Below are positions 17,899-24,734 of a stretch of 64,000 nucleotides of DNA, in pieces; within the stretch, counting starts at the first letter, position 1, and each line of letters begins with the position of its first letter. The position numbers were made by a program, and so were the translations under genes. This DNA is from Herbihabitans rhizosphaerae (GTDB taxonomy: Bacteria > Actinomycetota > Actinomycetes > Mycobacteriales > Pseudonocardiaceae). The stretch is from contig NZ_SGWQ01000004.1 in NCBI RefSeq assembly GCF_004216555.1, positions 310,001 to 374,000 on the forward strand, written 5' to 3'. The notes beneath the pieces were generated by a model. It saw only the letters and a list, made by a program, of their open reading frames with translations, ran no database searches and had not been told where the DNA came from.

Positions 17899-18013
17899 CC
17901 GACACGGTGACCGTGAGGCCGCCGGCCGCTTCTGTGGAACCCTGCGCGCGTGCTCCTCCTCTCCACGCCTGCCGCGACCCTGAATGCCGCCGTGCGCCCG
18001 GTCACCGTGTCGG
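17899..18013. repeat. 15-bp perfect inverted repeat
   Basis: CCGACACGGTGACCG at 17899-17913 has its exact reverse complement at 17999-18013, 85 bases apart, in the non-coding stretch 17643-18484 after the integrase gene pair. No other feature explains it. Short open frames in this region have no ribosome sites and were not called. Confidence 0.65.
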
Positions 18014-18147
18014 ACCCAAGCCCCTGTCGTTCGCGGCCCACCGCGTAGGAGTCCCCTCCCTCGTGTGTATGACGGTGGGGCGTGGCCGCGCTCGATTGGG
18101 TTACTCGCGGGCGTCCTCCGGGACTGCTCGCGCTTTGCCTCGGTTCG

Positions 18148-18221
18148 GCTTCTCGGGTTGATCTCCTGAGAGCGGCGCACTGATCATGCGCCGTAAGCGG
18201 GTTCGAATCCCGCGCGGGGCT
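18148..18221 (+). tRNA. tRNA-like, possible Ile (GAT), degenerate
   Basis: A 74-base stretch can fold with a perfect T-arm (GCGGG/CCCGC around TTCGAAT) and a perfect 5-bp anticodon stem around CTGATCA (anticodon GAT). The acceptor stem pairs only 6 of 7 with GU pairs, the D-arm is poor, and base 37 is C instead of a purine. It may be a decayed phage tRNA. Confidence 0.35.
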
Positions 18222-18374
18222 CGGTGTCGGCGGTTCCTCTGCTCGTGCGTTCACGGCGCAAGCGAGCACGCACCGACCGGCTAATTGCACCCGCGCTTCG
18301 TGGTGTGACTGGTGGCCGAACGAGAGCCACCGAAAACGGGCACCCCGGGCGGCCGTGAACCGCGCCGGGGCATC

Positions 18375-18447
18375 GCGTGCGTACGGCTCAACGGCAGAGC
18401 GGACGGACCTTGTTCTGTGGGTGCGGGTTCGAATCCCGCCGCACGCG
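18375..18447 (+). tRNA. tRNA-like with aberrant anticodon loop
   Basis: The acceptor stem is perfect (GCGTGCG/CGCACGC), the T-arm is perfect and a GCTC/GAGC D-arm is present. However, the anticodon stem ACGGA/TCTGT closes a loop of only six bases (CCTTGT), so no anticodon can be assigned. It ends just before the promoter at 18449. Confidence 0.4.
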
Positions 18448-18448
18448 C

Positions 18449-18477
18449 TTGACTGATAGCGACTCGCGGTCTAGGGT
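18449..18477 (+). promoter_or_regulatory. Phage promoter with shared operator spacer (copy 1)
   Basis: -35 TTGACT (18449-18454), 17-bp spacer GATAGCGACTCGCGGTC (18455-18471), -10 TAGGGT (18472-18477). The ATG of the next gene is seven bases after the -10, with no ribosome site, so the mRNA is probably leaderless. The spacer is an imperfect inverted repeat around a central C, and recurs at three other promoters. Confidence 0.8.
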
Positions 18478-18484
18478 CTATCTT

Positions 18485-18697
18485 ATGAACACAGAAACCG
18501 GCGCACAGTCGCCCAAGCAGATTACGGCCGTCGAGGATGGCGGGTATGGCGGTTGGAGATGGCTGACCTTCGCGGATGGCTCGCGGAACCACGTCACTCT
18601 GACGGAAGCGTTTCACCGCACGCAGCGTGGGGAATGGGCACTAACGGGCGAGGCGCGGGTTCAAGAGCGCGGACTTCGCGTCGAACTGGCCGTGTGA
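18485..18697 (+). CDS. Small hypothetical protein, leaderless
   Basis: A 70-residue soluble protein (MNTETGAQSPKQITAVEDGG...), family not recognised. First gene after promoter copy 1; absence of a ribosome site and the position of the -10 argue for leaderless translation. Confidence 0.65.
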   Translation: MNTETGAQSPKQITAVEDGGYGGWRWLTFADGSRNHVTLTEAFHRTQRGEWALTGEARVQERGLRVELAV

Positions 18698-18707
18698 GGA
18701 GCGAGCA

Positions 18708-19058
18708 ATGAAGACACTCACCTTTACCGCGCTCGACGGCACCACGAAGACCGGCGAGTACTGGTCTCCCGGTCCACGCCCGCGCACTGTGTGGCTTCTG
18801 GTCGACGGTGGCGGCACGGCGGCCGTTCACAAGGACAAGGGCACGGAGATCGTGCCGCCGGCCGATCCGCGTTTTGTTGAGCGGCGCGGTTGTCGGTGCA
18901 CGCGCCTGCTCGGTTTCAAGGAGTGCAGTCAAGACTGCGCGGCCGTAGCGCAGGACTGGGCGCGGAATGAGTACTTGAGTGGCTTCCGGTACGCCCCGGC
19001 GCCGATTCTCGCGCGCGAAACGGCGCGGGCGGTCGCCCTGTTCGACCTTGGTGTGTAG
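18708..19058 (+). CDS. Hypothetical protein whose stop lies in tRNA-Asn
   Basis: A 116-residue protein with a cluster of five Cys (CRCTRLLGFKECSQDC) that may bind metal. It has a good ribosome site (GAGGAG). Its last codons run into the tRNA-Asn gene, and its TAG stop is formed by tRNA positions 8-10. Function unknown. Confidence 0.65.
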   Translation: MKTLTFTALDGTTKTGEYWSPGPRPRTVWLLVDGGGTAAVHKDKGTEIVPPADPRFVERRGCRCTRLLGFKECSQDCAAVAQDWARNEYLSGFRYAPAPILARETARAVALFDLGV

Positions 19059-19121
19059 CTCAATCGGCAGAGCAGCGGATTGTTAATCCGCCGGTTCGTG
19101 GTTCGACTCCACGCACGCCAG
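19049..19121 (+). tRNA. tRNA-Asn (GTT)
   Basis: Complete cloverleaf: acceptor TGGTGTG/CACGCCA, D-arm GCTC/GAGC, anticodon stem GCGGA/TCCGC around TTGTTAA (anticodon GTT), T-arm CGTGG/CCACG, discriminator G. CCA is not encoded. It overlaps the 3' end of the preceding coding region by 10 bases. Confidence 0.93.
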
Positions 19122-19168
19122 CAACACGCGGACAGGAAGCCCTAGCCAGGTTCCGATGCCGCGTGCAG

Positions 19169-19263
19169 CGAAGGAGTGTAGGTCAGCATTCTCGGTCTTA
19201 CGCGCCGGCTTGGCGGCCGGTAGCGGGACTGGGGGTTCAGGGTTCGAGTCCCTGTCTTCGCGC
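19169..19263 (+). tRNA. tRNA-like, class II length, anticodon unclear
   Basis: The acceptor stem (GCGAAGG/TCTTCGC) and T-arm (CAGGG/CCCTG around TTCGAGT) are good, and the spacing of 95 bases would fit a tRNA with a long variable arm. I could not draw a normal anticodon arm; CCGGC/GCCGG closes only a six-base loop. Possibly decayed or unusual. Confidence 0.4.
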
Positions 19264-19284
19264 GGGGCGTATCCAGCCGCCACG

Positions 19285-19358
19285 CCGCGCTAGCCCAATT
19301 GGTAGAGGCGCCGGATTTAGGTTCCGGAGGTTGGGGGTTCGAGTCCCTCGCGCGGTAC
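19285..19358 (+). tRNA. tRNA-Leu (TAG) with short variable arm
   Basis: Complete cloverleaf of 74 bases: acceptor GCCGCGC/GCGCGGT, anticodon stem CCGGA/TCCGG around TTTAGGT (anticodon TAG, G37 as in Leu), T-stem GGGGG/CCCTC, discriminator A. Bacterial tRNA-Leu normally has a long variable arm; here it is five bases. Confidence 0.85.
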
Positions 19359-19443
19359 GTCGTCGCCGCCATCGATCTCGACGGGCTCCATGCGCCCAAC
19401 GCGTATTTCACCGTACATAGGCACCATCGTAGAGGAGATCATC

Positions 19444-19650
19444 ATGGCTGCTGTGGCTTTCGCATTCGCCGTCGTGTTCGTGTGGATCGCGATCACGGCG
19501 ACAGTCGGCCTGATCGTGGGCGTGCCGCTGTACCTCGTGCTGTTGGCCGTCGGCAAGCCCTTCCACTTCCTTGCGCTGCTCGCGGGTGCGGGCACCCTGG
19601 CCGCCGTCCTCGTGGGCATCGCGGCACGTAACACCCTGCGCAAGGGGTAG
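19444..19650 (+). CDS. Small two-helix membrane protein
   Basis: 68 residues with two hydrophobic segments (about 3-28 and 33-60) and a basic end (NTLRKG). Ribosome site GAGGAG. The size and topology would allow a holin, but it sits far from the endolysin. Role unknown. Confidence 0.7.
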   Translation: MAAVAFAFAVVFVWIAITATVGLIVGVPLYLVLLAVGKPFHFLALLAGAGTLAAVLVGIAARNTLRKG

Positions 19651-19652
19651 CC

Positions 19653-19952
19653 GTGGCCTGGGACACCAGCACCCGCCGCGACGAGCTGCCCGGCGACTGG
19701 AACGCCCGCCGCCTCGCGGTCCTAGGCCGCGACATGCACCAGTGCCGCTGGCGGACGCCGGAGGGCGTGTGCGGTCTCGCGGCGACCGAGGTGGATCACA
19801 TACGCCCCGGCGGGGATCACTCGTACTCGAACCTCCGCGCCTTGTGCTCGTGGCACCACCGGCGCAAGAGCAGCTCCGAGGGCGGCCGAGCTGCCGCGCT
19901 CAACCGTCCGCCGCGCCGACGAGCGCCGGAGCGGCACCCGGGCGACCTGTGA
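19653..19952 (+). CDS. HNH endonuclease
   Basis: A 99-residue HNH nuclease: CRWRTPEGVCG, then VDHIRPGG and N-LRALCSWHH metal and catalytic motifs. Small HNH proteins near terminase genes help packaging-associated DNA cleavage in many HK97-type phages, so that is the likely role. GTG start two bases after the previous stop. Confidence 0.88.
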   Translation: MAWDTSTRRDELPGDWNARRLAVLGRDMHQCRWRTPEGVCGLAATEVDHIRPGGDHSYSNLRALCSWHHRRKSSSEGGRAAALNRPPRRRAPERHPGDL

Positions 19953-19964
19953 GAGGAGAACCCC

Positions 19965-20144
19965 ATGGCAGTCATTGACATTCGCGCCACTGGCCGCGAC
20001 GGCAAGGAGTGGGTCGATGCGGACCTTGTGCCCGTCCCTGGCCTGTCTCAGACGTTGCAACTCGCGCAGGCGCTCAAGGACCTTGCAGCGCTGCTGATCG
20101 CGCACTGGGACGAGCACGGCGACGACGAGGAGGCGCCGGAATGA
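19965..20144 (+). CDS. Small hypothetical protein
   Basis: 59 residues (MAVIDIRATGRDGKEWVDAD...), acidic at the end, preceded by GAGAGGAG. The stop overlaps the next start (ATGA). Family not recognised. Confidence 0.65.
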   Translation: MAVIDIRATGRDGKEWVDADLVPVPGLSQTLQLAQALKDLAALLIAHWDEHGDDEEAPE

Positions 20145-20347
20145 GCGCCCCACTGGTCCTCCTGGACGAGATTCCCGACTGGACGGACGCCGACCTTCAC
20201 CGCTTCACCGCGACCCTCTCCGAGGGCGCGCAGCGCGAGATCGAAAACACCTCTCGCGCAATTCAACTCCAGCAGTACCGGGAGCGCCTCCGTGCCTTCG
20301 GCTTCGCTGTTGGGGGCTCCCGCCTTCGCACTCTTCCTACCGATTGA
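20141..20347 (+). CDS. Small hypothetical protein
   Basis: 68 residues, mostly helical, begins MSAPLVLLDEIPDW. Translationally coupled to the preceding gene; ends just before the beta-helix gene. Function unknown. Confidence 0.65.
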   Translation: MSAPLVLLDEIPDWTDADLHRFTATLSEGAQREIENTSRAIQLQQYRERLRAFGFAVGGSRLRTLPTD

Positions 20348-20358
20348 TCGGATTTTCC

Positions 20359-21183
20359 ATGGCATTCCCCGCTCCCGCTCAAGGCGGCCCCGGCCTCCGC
20401 TGGCCGGAGCGAGCGCCCCTCGTTTCGTGGCCTAATCCGGGTAACACGGGCTCGCGCCTCGCGTTCCGCGACCATATCCTTTACCAGGGTGGCGCGATGC
20501 TGACTAGCAAGCGCTATGTGGGCGTGCGCTTTCCTTACAAGCCGGACGCCGGCTACACGATCACGGCGAACGGTGCGCGGTTTTTTGACTGCGTTTTCGA
20601 GGCGGGCTTCACCGCGACCGGAAACGATCTTGACATGCGCCACGTTGAGGTTCTCGGCGGCGTCGGCCTTTCGGGCGTGGAGCGGGCGCGGTTCGAGCGG
20701 CTCTTGATTCACCGATCGGGCGCCGACCTTTTCAACGCGACCGGCGACGCCGGCCCGTGCACGGACATCGAGGTCATCGATACGTGCATTCGTGGCTCCG
20801 CCCCTCGCGCGGGTGCACACGCGGACGGCATTTCGTTGCGGGGCGTTACTCGCGCCCGGTTCGTCAACGTGGTCTCCGATCTCGCGGACTGGTTCCAGGT
20901 TGCCGGCGCGGACGTGAAAAACGCGGCGTTGTTCTTGGATGGCGACCCGGCGACCGGCGGCAACCATGACGTCGCGTTCTACGGGTGCCTGTTCAACGGT
21001 GGCGGCTACACCATCACGGCCGGCGCCACGAACGAGGACCTCACCTTTGTAGACTGCCGTGTGGGCGACGATTGGGAGTTCGATACCGCGCTGTTCACGG
21101 GCACGTACAACGTGATCCGCAACGACGGTAATCAGATGCTCACGCGCCCTGTTGTGGTGCCCGGGTTGCCGGCGGCCGTCTAA
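20359..21183 (+). CDS. Parallel beta-helix (pectin-lyase-fold) phage protein
   Basis: 274 residues made of short repeated beta units (GARFFDCVFEAGF, ARFERLLIHRSG, ARFVNVVSDL, DVAFYGCLFNGGG, DLTFVDCRVG) typical of right-handed beta-helix proteins. In phages these are usually tail spike or adsorption proteins that bind or cut surface glycans. The position upstream of the terminase rather than with the tail genes is unusual. The start may instead be TTG 20344, which overlaps the previous stop. Confidence 0.7.
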   Translation: MAFPAPAQGGPGLRWPERAPLVSWPNPGNTGSRLAFRDHILYQGGAMLTSKRYVGVRFPYKPDAGYTITANGARFFDCVFEAGFTATGNDLDMRHVEVLGGVGLSGVERARFERLLIHRSGADLFNATGDAGPCTDIEVIDTCIRGSAPRAGAHADGISLRGVTRARFVNVVSDLADWFQVAGADVKNAALFLDGDPATGGNHDVAFYGCLFNGGGYTITAGATNEDLTFVDCRVGDDWEFDTALFTGTYNVIRNDGNQMLTRPVVVPGLPAAV

Positions 21184-21437
21184 TGGTCGATCTCTTCGTG
21201 CGCGACCTTCGCGACTCCGGCGCCCAGTGGGATTACCACGTGATCTCCAGCGGGCATACGCTTCGCGGCGCCGTCGACCAGTGGGCTTGGGTGGACGCTA
21301 ACGACCGCGTTCCCGGCCAGTGGCCGTGGCGTGGTCTCCCTCTCGCGCCATGGGACGCGGAGCTGCATTCGCCACCCCTGGACCTATTGGATTACGCCCC
21401 GGAGTGGTTCGTGGGATACGAGCCCGAGGAGGGGTAG
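21183..21437 (+). CDS. Hypothetical protein
   Basis: 84 residues, Trp- and Pro-rich with an acidic C-terminus. Its ATG overlaps the beta-helix gene stop (TAATG). Possibly a small chaperone or accessory for the beta-helix protein, by coupling alone. Confidence 0.65.
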   Translation: MVDLFVRDLRDSGAQWDYHVISSGHTLRGAVDQWAWVDANDRVPGQWPWRGLPLAPWDAELHSPPLDLLDYAPEWFVGYEPEEG

Positions 21438-21441
21438 CGCC

Positions 21442-21849
21442 ATGGCGCGCAAGAGCTTTCGAGTGGTGGACACAGAGCCAAACGAGAACGATCACCACAT
21501 TCGCTACCCATTTACGGTAGTGGATGAGGTCGGTTTCACCTACTTCTGGTACTACGCTACGCGTGAGCAGGCCGAGGCCAAACGTGCGGAGCTGCAATGG
21601 GAGAGTGAGCTTCCCGTCGGGCAGCGTACGTCAGCCCTTCTTACTGACGTGCGTACCGTGTGCAGCAAGGCGGCGACGACCATTCACTACGCCTCGGGCA
21701 GTAAGCACCTGGACGCAGAGGATCAGGAGATCATCTCTGACCTAGCGCGCGTGGTCGAGCTGCTCGATAGGTGGCAGCGCACAGGGCGGCCCCCGAAGTA
21801 TGCAGGCAAGACCGCTGTTCAGTTGATGCACGAGAGCATGAACATTTAA
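21442..21849 (+). CDS. Hypothetical protein
   Basis: 135 residues, soluble, begins MARKSFRVVDTEPNEND, with a ribosome site GAGGAGGGG. Family not recognised. Confidence 0.65.
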   Translation: MARKSFRVVDTEPNENDHHIRYPFTVVDEVGFTYFWYYATREQAEAKRAELQWESELPVGQRTSALLTDVRTVCSKAATTIHYASGSKHLDAEDQEIISDLARVVELLDRWQRTGRPPKYAGKTAVQLMHESMNI

Positions 21850-21861
21850 CGTGCGCGGCCT

Positions 21862-22087
21862 CGCGCTTACATTCACCACCGCAGAATGTAACGGTCCTTT
21901 GTGGGACATACGAATGTCCACTTGGGACCCAGGGGGACACCCCCTGACCTGCGGTTATGTGACCGGTACGGTATAGCAGTCAAGGTCTTGTACGGGTTAG
22001 AAAGTCGATATGGGCTGTGTGCCTACAACGCGCTGACCAGCGGAAAAAGGTGCCGCTGGGTGAAGACGCGCATCTCCACCCAGCGGC
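21862..22087. other. Structured non-coding stretch
   Basis: Between 21850 and 22175 I see no convincing gene. It contains TTACATTC/GAATGTAA (8-bp arms near 21868-21892), GGACAT/ATGTCC (near 21905-21920), and a perfect 11-bp hairpin GCCGCTGGGTG/CACCCAGCGGC (22052-22062 with 22077-22087). A small RNA or a regulatory leader for the genes at 22176 onward is possible. Confidence 0.45.
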
Positions 22088-22175
22088 TGGGAGTTTGCCA
22101 GCGAGCAAACAAGGCGCCCGCCGGATTCAGGTAGCTCCGTCGAAGACCCTACACCACGAATCGAGGGGGTGCTCA

Positions 22176-22358
22176 ATGACCCCCCTCGTTCGCGTGCGCC
22201 GCGATCGCGACAGAGACTGGACCTACGAATGCGCACGCTGTCACCGCGCCGAATACACGCGCGATTGGCGCCGCACGATGAAGCTCGCGTGTGCGCATCT
22301 TGAGCAGCACGCCCGCGCCGGGTTCCAAGGGGCGACATGGCCGCCGTTCTCGAAATAG
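22176..22358 (+). CDS. Small zinc-finger-like protein
   Basis: 60 residues, basic, with a CARCHR knuckle and a later C...H pair that could complete a zinc site. Ribosome site GAGGGGG. Its end overlaps the next gene. Confidence 0.6.
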   Translation: MTPLVRVRRDRDRDWTYECARCHRAEYTRDWRRTMKLACAHLEQHARAGFQGATWPPFSK

Positions 22359-22549
22359 CCTGGCCTGCCCTCCTCGTGTTGTTCGCCGTGGCGGAGTACG
22401 CCGGCTACCTGGAGGGCCTCACATTCACGCGGTGGATTCGTCGCGGACTCGGCATCTCGCCGGCCCGCTGGTGGCGCTGGATCACCATTCCGGCCACCTG
22501 GGCATTCTGCCTGTGGCTCCCCATTCACCTGACAACGCGGTTCCTGTAG
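22337..22549 (+). CDS. Small two-helix membrane protein
   Basis: 70 residues with hydrophobic segments at about 4-24 and 47-66 separated by a basic loop (TRWIRRGLG). Could be a holin or an envelope-modifying protein; nothing decides it. Confidence 0.65.
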   Translation: MAAVLEIAWPALLVLFAVAEYAGYLEGLTFTRWIRRGLGISPARWWRWITIPATWAFCLWLPIHLTTRFL

Positions 22550-22562
22550 AGGAGGCGACGAC

Positions 22563-22997
22563 ATGGCTAAGCCATCCGGCCCCGCGCCGAAGCGCAGCGA
22601 TCAGCGGCGCCGCCGGAATACGCCGGCCTCCGGCCCCGCGACCGCTGTCACCGTGCGCGGCTCCGTCGAGGTGCCGCCGCTGGACCTGGAGGACGCACAC
22701 CCTTTCGCGGAAGCGTTCTACACCGCGCTCGCGGAGAGCGGCCAGTCGTGGCGGTACGAGCCTTCCGACTGGGCGCGGGCGCGGGTGTTCATCAAGCTGC
22801 TCAGTGACACGCTGAAAAGCGGCAAGCCAAGCTCGATGATGTATCAGGCGCTACAGCGGGACATGGATGCGCTTCTGGTGTCCGAGCCTGACCGGCTCCG
22901 CGCGGGAATCGAGATCAACCGCGACGGCGGCGACACGTCGCAGCACGACGCGGAGGTCACACAGATGGATGCATACCGCGAGGCGCTAGGCGGCTAG
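22563..22997 (+). CDS. terS: Putative small terminase subunit
   Basis: 144 residues. The basic N-terminus (MAKPSGPAPKRSDQRRRRN) is of the kind found in small terminases of actinophages, followed by a helical body. Small terminases recognise the packaging site and recruit the large subunit. Here it is separated from the large subunit gene by a leftward cassette of 1.7 kb, so the call rests on sequence style and order. Confidence 0.6.
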   Translation: MAKPSGPAPKRSDQRRRRNTPASGPATAVTVRGSVEVPPLDLEDAHPFAEAFYTALAESGQSWRYEPSDWARARVFIKLLSDTLKSGKPSSMMYQALQRDMDALLVSEPDRLRAGIEINRDGGDTSQHDAEVTQMDAYREALGG

Positions 22998-23194
22998 GCT
23001 TCCCGGCGGGTTATACGGCTGTACCCGCAGTCCTCCCACCGGCAAACGGAGCCGAAGCCGAATTCGTCGGAGTGGAAGACGAGCGCTGACTTCCGTTCAC
23101 ACTTGGGACAGCGGCGGTTTTCGGCACTTCGACGCGCGGCCGTGCGACTGTTTGGGGTAGCGCGCCGTCGATTCCCGTCTTGGTAGGTGGCCAT
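22994..23194 (-). CDS. Small zinc-ribbon protein, leftward cassette
   Basis: 66 residues with two Cys pairs (CPKCERK and CRWEDCGY), a probable zinc ribbon, after a basic N-terminus. Last gene of the leftward cassette; its 3' end overlaps the small terminase gene's end. Confidence 0.65.
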   Translation of the reverse strand: MATYQDGNRRRATPNSRTAARRSAENRRCPKCERKSALVFHSDEFGFGSVCRWEDCGYSRITRREA

Positions 23195-23196
23195 TG

Positions 23197-23466
23197 CTAC
23201 TCCGTGCTCGGATCACGCCGCACGGCGCCCGGAATCTTCTCTAGCTTGTCCCACCGAATGTGGCTCAGGATGGCATCGTCGGGAACCTCGATCGTCACAA
23301 ACCCGACGTCCGCATTTTCGTCGTCCCGTAGCTCGTTCCCGAGCGCTTGCTTCATGTCGAGGGTAAGACCGGCGTCCTCCGCGACCGCATCCGCATCCCA
23401 GGAGTCCATCAGTTCAGGAACGTCGGGCGATACCTTACTAGTCGCAACCAAGGCGTAAAAGCGCAT
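23197..23466 (-). CDS. Hypothetical protein, leftward cassette
   Basis: 89 residues, acidic (MRFYALVATSKVSPDVPELMD...). Family not recognised. Confidence 0.6.
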   Translation of the reverse strand: MRFYALVATSKVSPDVPELMDSWDADAVAEDAGLTLDMKQALGNELRDDENADVGFVTIEVPDDAILSHIRWDKLEKIPGAVRRDPSTE

Positions 23467-23476
23467 ACCCTACACC

Positions 23477-23698
23477 TTACCCCTCGCGGCGTATCCGCTG
23501 GACTTCGCGCCTCAGCGCGCCCAGGTACGGCGACAACAGGTCGTCGCCGAGGTCGAGCTTGGTTCCGTCCTCCATCTCCGCGCCGTCGAGCCGCTCCCAC
23601 ACGTCTTCCCAGTCGACGCGCCGATCCTGGTACCAGCCGTCCACGATCTCGACCGCGAGCGCGATCACTTCCTCGGTGGGCTCACCCTTGGTCGTCAT
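23477..23698 (-). CDS. Hypothetical protein, leftward cassette
   Basis: 73 residues, acidic and helical (EEVIALAVEIVDGWYQDRR). Its start overlaps the stop of the upstream gene, so it is coupled. Confidence 0.62.
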   Translation of the reverse strand: MTTKGEPTEEVIALAVEIVDGWYQDRRVDWEDVWERLDGAEMEDGTKLDLGDDLLSPYLGALRREVQRIRREG

Positions 23699-24009
23699 CG
23701 TGCGCCACCTCCTCCGGTAAACAGGTCCGGGAACCGGAACCGGACAAGCTGTGCCGCCCGCTCGCGGTGTTCGTCGTCGTCGCCGTCCATTCCATCACTC
23801 CAGTAATAGAAATGCTCGCGCCCCAAGCGCTCGATTGAGTCGCGTACGATCTTAAGAATCGTGCGCCGCGAGGTTCCGTCCGGCAGCTCACCCTTATTCT
23901 TGTGCATGTGACACGCAAGAATTTCGGTTATATCCTCGTGGTCAAACCGCGTCTTAATGAGCATGTTGATTCGCGGCATCCCGTCGCGGCTCATTGTGGC
24001 TTTTGGCAC
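23695..24009 (-). CDS. Hypothetical protein, leftward cassette
   Basis: 104 residues; GTG start with GGAGAGG upstream. Contains a His/Cys segment (EILACHMHKNKGELPDG) and an acidic stretch (DGMDGDDDEH). Function unknown. Confidence 0.62.
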   Translation of the reverse strand: MPKATMSRDGMPRINMLIKTRFDHEDITEILACHMHKNKGELPDGTSRRTILKIVRDSIERLGREHFYYWSDGMDGDDDEHRERAAQLVRFRFPDLFTGGGGAR

Positions 24010-24019
24010 GGTGCCTCTC

Positions 24020-24241
24020 CTAGACTGCGAAGGTTGACTTTGTCACGGCGCGACGCCTGTAGTCCTCAGACTCCCATATCGTCACAACCGTCTCCGAGCG
24101 TCCGCCCTTGTGAGTGATCACGCTCTCGCGGACTCGGCGAGTGAACCCTTCGGCTTCGAGAATCTCACGCGCAGCTTCATCCGTCATGCGCTGTCCGCGC
24201 TTGCCGTCGAGGCTGAGCACGGTGTTACGACTCGTCGTCAT
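24020..24241 (-). CDS. Hypothetical protein, leftward cassette
   Basis: 73 residues, basic, begins MTTSRNTVLSLDGKRGQR. Family not recognised. Confidence 0.6.
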   Translation of the reverse strand: MTTSRNTVLSLDGKRGQRMTDEAAREILEAEGFTRRVRESVITHKGGRSETVVTIWESEDYRRRAVTKSTFAV

Positions 24242-24274
24242 CGTCCTTCGCCTCTCGCATCTCTGCTCTCCTAG

Positions 24275-24454
24275 CTAGCGGTATTTGATCGTCGCGGAAA
24301 CCTCACCGTTTCCGAACACGCCGAAGTCGTGAAGGTGCTGGCCGATGTAGTCCTTCACGTCCTGGCGGATGTCCGCCGCGCCCTCAATGCCGAACGCGGC
24401 CGTCCACTCCTTGGGGTCCGCGAGGTCCACCGTGACCGTGACTGCGATTTTCAT
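24275..24454 (-). CDS. Hypothetical protein, leftward cassette
   Basis: 59 residues (MKIAVTVTVDLADPKEW...), alternating beta pattern. The ATG overlaps the upstream stop (ATGA). Short proteins with this opening are common in actinophages, function unknown. Confidence 0.62.
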   Translation of the reverse strand: MKIAVTVTVDLADPKEWTAAFGIEGAADIRQDVKDYIGQHLHDFGVFGNGEVSATIKYR

Positions 24455-24690
24455 TCGCTGCCCTTCTGTTCCCTCAGGAAATTGTACGACGATGCCCAAG
24501 CCTCGTACCACTGCACGGAAAACGGTGCGAACCCCTGTTCGCGGGCCGCGTCGTCTGCGTTCTGCTCGGCGCTGGTGAACACGCGGAATCGCGGGTCGTT
24601 CAGGTTGCCGGCGCCGTCATCGGCGAGCTTAGCCCACCACTGTTCAGCCGGCTCCTGGGTGGCCGACCGGCTCGCGTGTTGTTCGTTCAT
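24451..24690 (-). CDS. First gene of leftward cassette, leaderless
   Basis: 79 residues, Gln/Glu/Ala-rich with several Trp (AEQWWAKL, QWYEAWASSYNFL). The promoter -10 lies six bases before the ATG and no ribosome site exists, so translation is probably leaderless. It leads a run of seven tightly packed leftward genes. Confidence 0.65.
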   Translation of the reverse strand: MNEQHASRSATQEPAEQWWAKLADDGAGNLNDPRFRVFTSAEQNADDAAREQGFAPFSVQWYEAWASSYNFLREQKGSE

Positions 24691-24696
24691 GACACC

Positions 24697-24725
24697 ACTC
24701 TAGACCGCTAGTCGCTATCAGTCAA
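24697..24725 (-). promoter_or_regulatory. Phage promoter with shared operator spacer (copy 2, leftward)
   Basis: On the minus strand: -35 TTGACT (24725-24720), spacer GATAGCGACTAGCGGTC (24719-24703), -10 TAGAGT (24702-24697). One base differs from the other spacers. The -35 overlaps the ribosome site AAGGGGG of the rightward large terminase gene, so binding here could affect both directions. Confidence 0.78.
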
Positions 24726-24734
24726 GGGGGTGTC

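Noticed and set aside
17748-18290. Minus-strand frames in the non-coding block after the integrase gene pair
   Set aside because: Arg/Pro/Ser-rich composition, no ribosome site, and they cross inverted repeats and a tRNA-like fold.
19653-19952. Classing the small HNH gene as part of a homing intron or intein
   Set aside because: It is a free-standing coding region with its own start, no interrupted gene on either side, and a normal place near the terminase genes.
21901-22134. A 77-codon plus-strand frame
   Set aside because: No ribosome site, crosses an exact hairpin, composition unlike neighbouring genes.
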